A DNA stretch of 64,000 bases. Source: Fontibacillus panacisegetis. GTDB taxonomy: Bacteria > Bacillota > Bacilli > Paenibacillales > Paenibacillaceae. A model generated the notes under the pieces. It was not told the origin of the DNA. It saw only the letters and a program-made list of their open reading frames with translations, and did not search any database. Position 1 is the stretch's first letter. Every line of letters starts with the position of its first letter. The stretch covers positions 63,554-127,553 of the forward strand of contig NZ_FNBG01000008.1 of the NCBI RefSeq assembly GCF_900102215.1, in the 5' to 3' direction. Shown piece by piece: positions 1 through 7,920 of the stretch. A program made the translations under genes and the position numbers.

Positions 1-1703
1 GCGTTGTCGTAGAAATGCTCTGTAATGGCTCCGCCGTACTGACGACTTTCCTGTTCCATCCTCTTACCAAACTTGTTCCACAAATGAAGCAGCTTCCGAT
101 GCCATTCGTGCAGGTTCGAATCTTGTAAATCTTTCAGAAGGTCATGAACATATAAAATGAACACCCCGTTTAAACCTGTCTCATCTTTTTCCCGTTCTCC
201 CTGATGGCAATCCGGATTCAGTCGAACGACCATCACTTCCGCAGCCCACTGCAAATATGTCTCCGGTGAATTCAGCTTTAGCATTGAGGCTGGCATGCAG
301 GACAGCAAATAAAACACATGGGCGATATAATCAAGATCAAAAATTCGGTAAAACGTTCCATATAATATTCGTGGCTTCGCAAAATCCCCATGTTCAAACC
401 AATGACGCTTCATATCCAAAACTGCCGAGGTTTCTGCTTTCTCTACCTGTTCCTCAACCGCTCCGGTCAGCTTATTTTTCATAAGTAAAAACGTCAATTT
501 GCCAAGCGATTCTCCTTGATTGGACAAGGGTATAAAAGCATGTGGACGGCCCGCTTTCCCATCAGGATCGTAATTATGACTGCATAGCCATTCCGCACGC
601 TTCTCCAGTATTTCATCGATCGGTTCAAGTACATTCCATACGAGTACATCCTTGCGTCCACTTTCTAAATGAAGCTCCAGCTTGTGTTCTCCGGGTTGTT
701 CTCTTTTCAGTGATAATATGAATACTTCCGGCTTACCTTCCTCCTGTATCAAGTGCTCCATGACTGATTCTTTACTAATGCTCTCACCATCACGTGAAGC
801 GGTAATGAGTAGAAGCTCTTGTATTTTGTCACCTCTTGCCAACTCCAGTTCTGCTTCAAAAGAACCTCCTTTGGTCAGAACCGGAGTATAGGACCAGCGT
901 GGATGTCCATACTCTCTTGCTCTTTGGTAGAAATCTTCTTGATCAGCAACTGGCGCAAATACATATTCCCATTCCAGTTCTTGAACAGCTTCAAGCTCGA
1001 CCGGGCCATATCCGTCCTTATAGATCCAGTCTACAGCCGCCGATTCAGGCATGGAGCTGCCATCTTCTATCAGCGATATTCTATGGAACAGTAGCCCATC
1101 TAGCGAAGGAGATACCTGCTCCAAAAAACGATTCTCATACCGGCAAAGTGTTCCCAAAGCCGCCGCTCTGCCTTTTGTACCATAAATTCCTAAATGCGGA
1201 GCTTTATTGCTCCGACGCATAGCTGCAAATTTGGAATAATCTCCGCCCATATGTGCAAAAACTGCACACGACTGCTCCATATTACGTATGACATCATCGT
1301 CACGGAACATAATGTAAGCCAAGGAAAACCAGACATGAAGTCCGTTAATGGTCAGTTTTTTGTCCGTACGATTCACACATTTCACTTTCCAGCGCAGTTG
1401 ATTATCTTCCAGATCATATTGGAGCCCAATGGATAAACCATTAGCATCATAAGAAATTACAGCACGGTTTACGCCGTTTACATTGATTTGAGGTTCAAGC
1501 TCGGCACTACGTACCGTTTGTCCATCCACCGTAGCAGTCCACTCACCAAACAGCTTGTCTCTATCCTCGTAGCCTGCCTTCAGTAAATAGGCGGGGTCCA
1601 CCACCCAGTTCATGGCACCTAAATCTTCCTTCATTTTGAAGGATTGTACAGCCCCTCTTTGATCAAATATAAGTTCAAACTTGGAATTGCTCAGTATGTT
1701 CAA
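1..1703 (-). CDS. Large DUF5695-like protein, 3' end cut by window edge
   Basis: An uninterrupted reading frame of 567 codons runs from a TTG start at 1703 off the left edge of the window. It is preceded by a GGGGTGGAG ribosome-binding site. No signal peptide is visible, so it is probably cytoplasmic. The N-terminal part reads as a beta-sandwich-like region (WVVDPAYLLKAGYEDRDKLFGEW, then alternating beta-type segments). The later part is helix-rich, with AEWLCSHNYDPDGKAGRPHAF near residue 395. From memory the sequence resembles the DUF5695 proteins that occur next to sugar ABC importers in Paenibacillus; I could not search this. It follows two sugar permeases and is probably the last visible gene of that operon, so a role in cutting or remodelling an imported glycan is an inference from position. 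Confidence 0.6.
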   Translation of the reverse strand, partial: MNILSNSKFELIFDQRGAVQSFKMKEDLGAMNWVVDPAYLLKAGYEDRDKLFGEWTATVDGQTVRSAELEPQINVNGVNRAVISYDANGLSIGLQYDLEDNQLRWKVKCVNRTDKKLTINGLHVWFSLAYIMFRDDDVIRNMEQSCAVFAHMGGDYSKFAAMRRSNKAPHLGIYGTKGRAAALGTLCRYENRFLEQVSPSLDGLLFHRISLIEDGSSMPESAAVDWIYKDGYGPVELEAVQELEWEYVFAPVADQEDFYQRAREYGHPRWSYTPVLTKGGSFEAELELARGDKIQELLLITASRDGESISKESVMEHLIQEEGKPEVFILSLKREQPGEHKLELHLESGRKDVLVWNVLEPIDEILEKRAEWLCSHNYDPDGKAGRPHAFIPLSNQGESLGKLTFLLMKNKLTGAVEEQVEKAETSAVLDMKRHWFEHGDFAKPRILYGTFYRIFDLDYIAHVFYLLSCMPASMLKLNSPETYLQWAAEVMVVRLNPDCHQGEREKDETGLNGVFILYVHDLLKDLQDSNLHEWHRKLLHLWNKFGKRMEQESRQYGGAITEHFYDN

Positions 1704-1738
1704 AGTCTCCACCCCTCAGTCTTGTCGCTTGTATTTTT

Positions 1739-2578
1739 TTACTTTTTGACGCCGCTGAGCGAAATGCCCCCTAGAATCAAATCTTGTGTAAAATAGAACA
1801 GTGTAGCCGGAAACAGAACCGATAAGCAGGATACAGCCATCAGCTTTTCATATTCGATGTTAAATGCATTTTTGAAGAGGTTTATTCCTAACGGCAGCGT
1901 GTACATGCTCTGATCATTGATAAAAATGAGCGGAGTCAAAAACTCATTCCAGCACCATACGAAATGGAAAACCCCTATAACTACAACGATCGGTTTACAT
2001 AATGGCAAAATGATGCTCCAGTAAATTCTCCAGCGATTACAGCCATCAATCTCAGCAGCCTCATCCAGATCCCGCGGAACCCCCATAATGAATTGCCGCG
2101 CCAAAAAAATGAAAAAAGCAGAGCCGAAAGCCCCCGGCAAAATCATTGGCCAAAGCGTATTAATTAGACCAAGCTTGTTGTATTCGATGTATAGCGGAAT
2201 TGCGGTTACATCCCAAGGAATGACCATCGTCCCGATAACTAATAGAAAAAGAGCATTCCGCCCCCAGAAATTAATTCGGGCAAATCCAAAGGCAACCATC
2301 GTAGCTGACAGCATTGCAAAAGGAGTTGAAACCCCCACCACGATAAGTGTGTTCAGCAAAAATCGGCCAAAGGGCTGTGCGTTCCATGCCTCTCCAAAGT
2401 TGTCGAAGTGCCATGAGTCGGGAATCAACTGCGGCTTTGGCGTAAAAATATCCTCTGGTGCTTTGACCGCAGTGGACATCATCCATGCGATTGGAAATAA
2501 AAATGCGGCAGCAAGTAGAATAATCAGAACCATAAATACGATGGACTGTGTACGTTTATTGCGTTGAATTGTATGCAT
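1739..2578 (-). CDS. Carbohydrate ABC transporter permease (MalG/LacG type)
   Basis: This 279-residue inner-membrane permease has about six transmembrane segments. It carries the cytoplasmic EAA loop (EAAEIDGCNRWRIYWSIILP, about residues 163-182) that contacts the transporter ATPase. Family knowledge places it as the MalG-like half of a CUT1 sugar importer. Its start overlaps the stop of the upstream permease by one base, so the pair is translationally coupled. No ATPase gene is present in this locus; CUT1 importers of Firmicutes commonly share a distant MsmX-type ATPase. The substrate cannot be told from the sequence. Confidence 0.93.
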   Translation of the reverse strand: MHTIQRNKRTQSIVFMVLIILLAAAFLFPIAWMMSTAVKAPEDIFTPKPQLIPDSWHFDNFGEAWNAQPFGRFLLNTLIVVGVSTPFAMLSATMVAFGFARINFWGRNALFLLVIGTMVIPWDVTAIPLYIEYNKLGLINTLWPMILPGAFGSAFFIFLARQFIMGVPRDLDEAAEIDGCNRWRIYWSIILPLCKPIVVVIGVFHFVWCWNEFLTPLIFINDQSMYTLPLGINLFKNAFNIEYEKLMAVSCLSVLFPATLFYFTQDLILGGISLSGVKK

Positions 2579-3516
2579 CAGCGTCCACCTCCGTCAGCTT
2601 CATAATGTACCCAGTATTTTGACGATTTCAAAATAAGTCCGGTCAATACAACAATTAATATGAACATTGCCCAAGCCATAGCTGAGGCGTATCCCATCTT
2701 GAAATGAGTAAAGGCGTTGCGGTAAACGTGCAGGGAGTAAAAGTAGGTCGAGTTAGCAGGGCCGCCTCCGGTAAGCACAAACGCCAGAACTATGGTCTGG
2801 AATGCCGAGATCAGACTCGTCAAAATGTTGAACAGAATCGTCGGAGTAATCAGCGGAATCGTAATATTTAAAAATTTTCGAAGTGGACCCGCACCATCGA
2901 TATCAGCAGCTTCATAATATTCTGAAGACACGGATCTCAGCGCCGACAGATACAGCACCATTGGAGAGCCTACACCCCATAATGCAATAAAGATCAGAGC
3001 ATACAAAGCGACGTTCGGATCGGTGAGCCAATGAACTCGCGGAAGCCCAACAAGCTCCAGCATGTAATTCACAGGACCAAAATCATCGTTTAGCATCCAG
3101 CTGAAAATCAGGGCCAAGGTAACACCTTGAATAAGGGACGGCAGATAAAATATCGCCCGGAAAAATCTGATTCCATACGTGGCTCGATTTAGCAGTACAG
3201 CGATCAGAATCGCAAAAATCACCTGCAGCGGTACCATAATAAATACATATTTGAACGTTACGATCATGGATTTAAAGTAAAAGGGATCGCCAGTAAACAT
3301 TTGTACATAATTATCAAAGCCTATAAATTTCGGGCTTCCTACCATGTTCCACTCTGAAAAGCTGATGACCAATGAGAACATTAGCGGGAAAAACATTAAT
3401 AACAGAAATCCGATCAGCCACGGAGATATAAAGAATAAACCTGCCACATTTTCGCGTCTTCTTTTTCGTCTAGCGGAGCGGCGCATCATTGCTGCATCCG
3501 AGTTTGCAATTGCCAC
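2578..3516 (-). CDS. Carbohydrate ABC transporter permease (MalF/UgpA type)
   Basis: This 312-residue permease starts with a very basic cytoplasmic segment (RRSARRKRRRE) followed by about six membrane spans. Its EAA loop, EAADIDGAGPLRKFLNITIP, lies near residues 202-221 and ends in the proline typical of CUT1 permeases. It sits between the binding-protein gene, 56 bp upstream, and the MalG-type permease that overlaps its stop codon. It would form the heterodimeric membrane channel with that partner. Confidence 0.93.
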   Translation of the reverse strand: MAIANSDAAMMRRSARRKRRRENVAGLFFISPWLIGFLLLMFFPLMFSLVISFSEWNMVGSPKFIGFDNYVQMFTGDPFYFKSMIVTFKYVFIMVPLQVIFAILIAVLLNRATYGIRFFRAIFYLPSLIQGVTLALIFSWMLNDDFGPVNYMLELVGLPRVHWLTDPNVALYALIFIALWGVGSPMVLYLSALRSVSSEYYEAADIDGAGPLRKFLNITIPLITPTILFNILTSLISAFQTIVLAFVLTGGGPANSTYFYSLHVYRNAFTHFKMGYASAMAWAMFILIVVLTGLILKSSKYWVHYEADGGGR

Positions 3517-3572
3517 TTTTCATCACCTCTTTGGTGGAAAAAGGGAAGCGGCTAAGCTTCCCCGTTCCTCCA

Positions 3573-4877
3573 TTACTTTAATACTGATTGAGCCTGTACC
3601 GCTGCTTGGTCGAGCGTTTTCTGTATATCAGCATTACTATAGAAGATAGCCTGCACACCTGCGCGAATCATATCTTCGGCCTCACTCCATCTTTCATTGC
3701 GCATGCTGGCAATCAGCTTATCAGAACCCTCAAGCTCTTTAGCAAAGGATTCCAGATAAGGATCTGTAGCATAGCCATTTTCTTTATCGATAGAGATAAC
3801 CGGAGAAAAAGCGAATTTATTGGCCGTAATAATTTTGATACCTTCTTCACCTGACATAAATTTGATCAGTTCCCATGCGGCTTCCTTGTTCTTTCCAGAT
3901 TTCGGCATAGAGTAGCCGGACGTGTGAATAATGCCCTTCAAGCTTCCTCCTTCAGGAAGGGGGTGAGATACCGTACCGATATCCAGCTTGCCTTCCTTCA
4001 AAATATCTCCCAGCGGCCACATGCCATTGTCAAACATAGCGATTTGTCCAGTTTGGAACGATTCAAGACCATTGTTAGTACTAAATTTGCCTGCTGAATT
4101 GATTTTGGATGATACGTCATACAGCTGCTTCAAGAACGTAAATGTCTTCACATTTTCAGCACTGTTAAGTATTCCGTCAACTTGTTTGCCATCTTCGCTG
4201 ACCATGTCTCCACCGTTGCTCCACACATACGGCTGCATAGTCATGACATCATCCGGAGTCATAATAAATCCGTATTGTCCTGGCTTAGTGAGCTTTTGGA
4301 CGGTATCAACAAATTCATCCCAGCTCCATCCATCCTTTGGATATGGTACGCCAGCTTCGTCAAACAGCTTCTTGTTGTAATATATAGCGCGTGTCGAATA
4401 TGTTGTTGGCAGCCCCCACAGCTTGCCGTCATATTTCATGTAATCCATCAAAATCGGATAATACTTACCTAATTCATAGCTGTCTTTATCTACCCAAGTT
4501 TGCATGTCTTCAAGTGCTCCTCCCGGGACATACAACGGATAGTTCCATGCCATAAACACATCAGGAGCTGTTTCAGATGCTAGGGATGTCAGCAGCTTTT
4601 GGTCATAGTTATCTGGTACGGATTCCACTTTGACCTTGATATTAGGGTTTTTTTCCATAAAAGCGTTGATTGCATTTTGATATGGCTGAAGCGTCTGACC
4701 AGAATCCCATGTCATAAAACGAAGTGTTACCTCATCATTTTTTGCCCCACCATTCTCTGAGGAGCTTCCATCATTGGTACCGCTTTCATTTTTGCCCCCA
4801 CATGCGGACAATAGGCCTAAACATAATGCCACTATTAAAGATAATGCTACCCATTTCCTGTTCTTGCTTGTTTTCAC
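3573..4877 (-). CDS. Extracellular sugar-binding lipoprotein of an ABC importer
   Basis: This 434-residue protein has a lipoprotein signal: a basic start, a hydrophobic stretch (WVALSLIVALCLGLLSAC) and Cys26 in an LSAC lipobox, followed by a Gly/Ser/Asn-rich linker. The rest matches the family 1 extracellular solute-binding proteins that capture sugars for CUT1 importers (VTLRFMTWDSG near the N-terminus, AMFDNGMWPLGDI and a late EEGIKIITANKFAFSPV segment). The start is a GTG at 4877 placed 7-8 bases after a strong AAGGAGGGG site; the overlapping ATG is out of frame. It is the first gene of the importer operon, behind a LacI-type operator at 4970-4989. Confidence 0.92.
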   Translation of the reverse strand: MKTSKNRKWVALSLIVALCLGLLSACGGKNESGTNDGSSSENGGAKNDEVTLRFMTWDSGQTLQPYQNAINAFMEKNPNIKVKVESVPDNYDQKLLTSLASETAPDVFMAWNYPLYVPGGALEDMQTWVDKDSYELGKYYPILMDYMKYDGKLWGLPTTYSTRAIYYNKKLFDEAGVPYPKDGWSWDEFVDTVQKLTKPGQYGFIMTPDDVMTMQPYVWSNGGDMVSEDGKQVDGILNSAENVKTFTFLKQLYDVSSKINSAGKFSTNNGLESFQTGQIAMFDNGMWPLGDILKEGKLDIGTVSHPLPEGGSLKGIIHTSGYSMPKSGKNKEAAWELIKFMSGEEGIKIITANKFAFSPVISIDKENGYATDPYLESFAKELEGSDKLIASMRNERWSEAEDMIRAGVQAIFYSNADIQKTLDQAAVQAQSVLK

Positions 4878-4969
4878 ATTAACCCCTCCTTAATGTATGA
4901 ACAGCTTATATGTGAATTCACTTGACCACGATAACTTGTGGTTTTTGTGAAACGTCACCATTTGGACAA

Positions 4970-4989
4970 AAATCTAAACGTTTAGATTT
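4970..4989. promoter_or_regulatory. LacI-type operator upstream of the sugar importer operon
   Basis: A perfect 20-bp palindrome, AAATCTAAACGTTTAGATTT, extends to 22 bp with flanking A and T. It lies about 93 bp upstream of the binding-protein start and overlaps the -10 region. An identical 20-mer sits upstream of the neighbouring lacI-type gene at 6171-6190. The central CG dyad is typical of LacI-family operators. Confidence 0.85.
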
Positions 4990-5016
4990 TATTGTGTACT
5001 GAGAACCATTTTGCAA
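4988..5016 (-). promoter_or_regulatory. Probable promoter of the sugar importer operon
   Basis: On the minus strand a TTGCAA -35 box (5016-5011) is followed after 17 bp by AATAAA (4993-4988). The operator begins inside this -10 box, so bound repressor would block transcription initiation. The same TTGCAA box and arrangement occur at the lacI promoter. Confidence 0.5.
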
Positions 5017-5023
5017 TGTTTAC

Positions 5024-6064
5024 TCAGTTATGCGGCGGTGAAGACACTGAATCACGCTCAATTAATCTGCATATTGGCATTTCAGGACGCGCACGCAGCT
5101 TGCCTTGCATCAGATCATGCAATATTTCCATTGCCTTATAGCCCATTTCGTGCAGGGGAAGATCCATCGTTGTAATCCTTGGGGTTAAGTAATCGCTAAA
5201 TTCCCGATTGTCAAAGCCAATAACGGATAAGTTGTCTGGTACTTGAACACCAAGTTCCTTAGCCGCTCGAAGCACTCCTACCGCCATCACATCGTTCATC
5301 ACAAGGATCGCGCTCGGCGGGTCTGGCAGTTCAAGCAGTTCTCTGGTTAACCGATCGCCAGATTCCCGTTCCCAATCCCCCATTTTGATATATTGAGGAT
5401 CGAAAGGAAGCTCGTAATCAGTGACTGCTTTATAGTAACCATTCAAACGCAGACGTGACGGAATAGAATCCATCAGTCCACTGATTATAGCTATTTTACG
5501 GTGCCCTTTTTCAACTAAGTAAGACATAGCCTCATACGATGCCTTCTCATCATTGTATTGAATGGCGATATCATTATGTGTATAGCCGTAAGTGTACACA
5601 ATGGGCTTGCCTTCTACATCGATTAAACCTGTTAAATCCCGGGTGTGAACTCCAATGTAAATAATTCCGTCAACCTGCTTGCTTAGAAGATCGGACACAG
5701 CATTAACCGCGTACTTCCTGTATTTCTCCATATTAGAAAAATCCCGTCCAATCCTTTTGTCCAGCCGAAGGTTCGTAAGAATAATGTGAAGATCATGCCG
5801 ATCACCGTATTCATTAATTCCGTCAATTATTTCAGGCGTGTTAAAAACTGTAACATCTTCGGCGATTACGCCAATCGTATCGGTTCGTCTGCGTTTTAAG
5901 CTTTTTGCGATGTCATTCGGCTTATAGTTGAGCTCTTCGATCACGTCAAGCACACGCTGTCGGGTTTTAGGGCGAACGTTACGTGTCCCATTCAGTACAT
6001 ATGAGACCGTGGCTGTTGATACATTAGCCCTTGCGGCTATATCTTTAATGCTGATGTTAGACAT
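5024..6064 (-). CDS. LacI/GalR-family transcriptional regulator
   Basis: This 346-residue protein has the family layout. The N-terminal HTH with hinge helix spans residues 1-60 (IKDIAARANVSTATVSYVLNG, then KPNDIAKSLKRRRTDTIGVI). A periplasmic-binding-protein-like effector domain follows, with late motifs such as SAILVMNDVMAVGVLRAAKELG and LSVIGFDNREFSDYLTPRITT. It lies between the importer operon and a second copy of the same operator, so it most likely represses both the importer and itself, with an unknown sugar as inducer. The ribosome-binding site is a GGGAGG motif just before the ATG. Confidence 0.95.
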   Translation of the reverse strand: MSNISIKDIAARANVSTATVSYVLNGTRNVRPKTRQRVLDVIEELNYKPNDIAKSLKRRRTDTIGVIAEDVTVFNTPEIIDGINEYGDRHDLHIILTNLRLDKRIGRDFSNMEKYRKYAVNAVSDLLSKQVDGIIYIGVHTRDLTGLIDVEGKPIVYTYGYTHNDIAIQYNDEKASYEAMSYLVEKGHRKIAIISGLMDSIPSRLRLNGYYKAVTDYELPFDPQYIKMGDWERESGDRLTRELLELPDPPSAILVMNDVMAVGVLRAAKELGVQVPDNLSVIGFDNREFSDYLTPRITTMDLPLHEMGYKAMEILHDLMQGKLRARPEMPICRLIERDSVSSPPHN

Positions 6065-6170
6065 AATCCACCTCCCGGAGTGTTGCTTGTTTTATAAATT
6101 TAAACTCTAAACTGTTCTGAATTAGAAATCAAATGGTATTTCTCTCGGGTAACATATGTCGAGCTATCAG

Positions 6171-6190
6171 AAATCTAAACGTTTAGATTT
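6171..6190. promoter_or_regulatory. LacI-type operator upstream of the regulator gene
   Basis: This is the same 20-bp perfect palindrome as at 4970-4989, located about 107 bp upstream of the regulator start and close to the predicted transcription start. Two identical operators flanking one lacI-type gene indicate autoregulation together with control of the importer. Confidence 0.85.
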
Positions 6191-6196
6191 ACTCCT

Positions 6197-6235
6197 TTTA
6201 TATCATACTGTCTTCAATAATTGCAAGCGTTTTCT
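6197..6235 (-). promoter_or_regulatory. Probable lacI promoter with an overlapping cre-like site
   Basis: On the minus strand TTGCAA (6226-6221) and TATAAA (6202-6197) are separated by 18 bp. This puts the start of transcription at the edge of the operator at 6171-6190. A cre-like 14-mer at 6222-6235, TGCAAGCGTTTTCT, matches the CcpA consensus TGWAANCGNTNWCA at 12 of 14 positions and would cover the -35 box. The cre part is the weaker call. Confidence 0.45.
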
Positions 6236-6396
6236 TAAAAAGTTTGACCTCAAAAAGATTCTATTTCTCTGAATCGGCTAAAGTCTCGAATAATAAGATT
6301 TTTTTTAGAAACTGCTGCAAAAACAACTATGACGTTCAGGCGTCACCACCTAGAATGAAAATAAGAACCTCCAAATTTCCAAATTAGATCGAACAC

Positions 6397-6596
6397 AATA
6401 GAGGAAAAAACCTCCTTTATTTTCGAAAATGAGATGATTTCAAAGAAAATAAAGGAAATATTTTCCTTTACCCTTACTGAAATTGCCCTAAAATACGAAA
6501 AATCAGCGTTTAGCACCAAAATAGAGGAGTTAAGTTACTTTATTTTATGGTCTTAAGCGAATCCTGATAGAATAGGGGAACCTTTTTCCTTTATTG
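6397..6596. repeat. Decayed intergenic repeat, four related units
   Basis: Four copies of an A/T-rich motif resembling AATAGAGGAA, a short spacer, then TTCCTTTATTT begin at 6397, 6448, 6520 and 6571. Spacings are 51, 72 and 51 bp, so units one and three and units two and four are both exactly 123 bp apart, and the intervening sequence also shows patchy similarity. It looks like an old tandem duplication of about 123 bp. I see no convincing gene in 6240-6860. The part from 6600 to 6860 also has two GTGCATC motifs 50 bp apart (6711 and 6761). Confidence 0.6.
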
Positions 6597-6862
6597 CTAC
6601 CGAAGTGCTGATACAGGCTGAAAACGCCCAACTGGAGCCCATGATGCTTCTTTTTAACACGACACGAGCCTAATCACGATTACTTGTGGCATACTCTATA
6701 TTTTCGTATAAAGTGCATCTTATTATCGAATGTCCTAATCAATACTATGAATTCATGCGATAGTGCATCCTTTTTGAGTCAAAACGCACGTTGTTGCTAA
6801 ATATGAATATAATGGAGTGGTTCCTGGGTTACTCGCACCTTAAAACACCTTAGACGCAAAGT

Positions 6863-6894
6863 AAAAGAGACTCTCCATATAAGAGAGCCTCTTT
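6863..6894 (-). terminator. Rho-independent terminator of the tRNA gene
   Basis: A hairpin with a stem of about 12 bp (AAAGAGGCTCTC pairing with GAGAGTCTCTTT) lies just downstream of the tRNA on the minus strand. It ends in a T-rich tail. Confidence 0.75.
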
Positions 6895-6899
6895 ATTTA

Positions 6900-6973
<74 letters not shown>

Positions 6974-6984
6974 ACATAGTATGT

Positions 6985-7021
6985 AAAAAGGATGCGTTAT
7001 TTATTATAACGCATCCTTTTT
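6985..7021. terminator. Strong bidirectional terminator hairpin
   Basis: Inverted arms AAAAAGGATGCGTTAT and ATAACGCATCCTTTTT flank a 5-base loop. The A run and T run on either side allow termination in both directions. It lies six bases beyond the stop of the small gene at 7027 and so ends that transcript before the tRNA. Confidence 0.88.
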
Positions 7022-7026
7022 ATTTT

Positions 7027-7407
7027 TCAAAGAGGTTTTATTTGTCGATTATTGGAATATGGTGGAAGTACTGCTTTTAGCTTTACAGAAAGATCAGGAT
7101 GAGCCAGCAAATTTAATTTGAATTGTTCGCGCTGCTTGGCTGGTTCTGGCCAACCTTCATCACCAAACTCCTCCTCTTTGATTACATGAAATGCTTGATG
7201 CATACTGTTATCGAACCAATCGATGTCGAGACTGGCATCGCTTTTTAGCATTTTTATGATTTCATACTGTTCTTCATCAGCTGCTCGAGCAACATATACG
7301 TACAAATCAGGTGCAAGCGCAGCTCCCGGACTTACAATAATTTCAGCACATGGAACACCTTCATGCTCGGTAATCCTGCTAAATTTCGCATCTTTAATGT
7401 AATACAT
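7027..7407 (-). CDS. Hypothetical protein (126 aa)
   Basis: I do not recognise this protein. It is soluble-looking and acidic in its middle (EEEFGDEGWPEPAKQREQ, residues 77-94) and begins MYYIKDAKFSRI. It follows a second small gene 24 bp upstream with a purine-rich AGAAGGGA site before the ATG, and it is closed by a strong terminator. Both genes have normal codon use and a sensible ribosome-binding site, which supports a real two-gene operon of unknown function. Confidence 0.7.
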   Translation of the reverse strand: MYYIKDAKFSRITEHEGVPCAEIIVSPGAALAPDLYVYVARAADEEQYEIIKMLKSDASLDIDWFDNSMHQAFHVIKEEEFGDEGWPEPAKQREQFKLNLLAHPDLSVKLKAVLPPYSNNRQIKPL

Positions 7408-7431
7408 TACGGCGCATCCCTTCTTAATACA

Positions 7432-7740
7432 TTAACTACGTTCTAGTATTACTCTTACCTGCTGCTTTGTTTCTTCGCTTCCAAGTCTGTAAATTTCATG
7501 GTACAGATCATTCATCAGACTGGAGTAATTGGCATTTACCCATTCCTCCGGGGTGTCGGGCCAAGGATAAGTAAACGCTAAAAACTCACTATCCTCTGTC
7601 TCTCCAATTTGCTCCAACATATGACTTATCGTGTCAGCTTCTGACTCTGTGGCATGAATGACCCATTCATAACTAGCCTCATCCTGATTATCAAGCAGAG
7701 AACGTCCCTGAACGGAGACGTAATAAGTCCTTTTTTCCAC
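7432..7740 (-). CDS. Hypothetical protein (102 aa)
   Basis: I do not recognise this small acidic protein (YYVSVQGRSLLDNQDEASYEWVIHATESEADTISHMLEQI). It may be an alpha/beta protein, but no known motif is visible. The start is chosen as GTG at 7740, seven bases after GAGGAGG. A TTG two codons upstream would sit too close to that site. It is the first gene of a two-gene unit with the 126-residue protein. Confidence 0.68.
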   Translation of the reverse strand: MEKRTYYVSVQGRSLLDNQDEASYEWVIHATESEADTISHMLEQIGETEDSEFLAFTYPWPDTPEEWVNANYSSLMNDLYHEIYRLGSEETKQQVRVILERS

Positions 7741-7920
7741 GCACAATCCTCCTCACTAAATAGTCTTACAATTCCGTTTGGAATGATCAAATCATCCCTT
7801 TTAGTCATAGTTTTCCTTAGAGGACAGACATTTTATGCCCACTCTAGGCATAATTTGTTATTACTTTTCAACCCGCCAAGGCTACGGGAACGGAAGTCAT
7901 CATAGAGAGGAGAAACCAAA

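Noticed and set aside
836-1222. Plus-strand open frames near the left edge
   Set aside because: They are antisense to a continuous minus-strand gene running from 1703 off the edge, which has coherent protein sequence.
2088-2567. Plus-strand open frame of 159 codons
   Set aside because: It lies entirely opposite the permease gene, has no family resemblance and mirrors the permease codons; a shadow frame.
7800-7920. T-box or other riboswitch leader before asnB
   Set aside because: The gap is only about 170 bp and I see neither a T-box bulge sequence nor a terminator hairpin before the gene.
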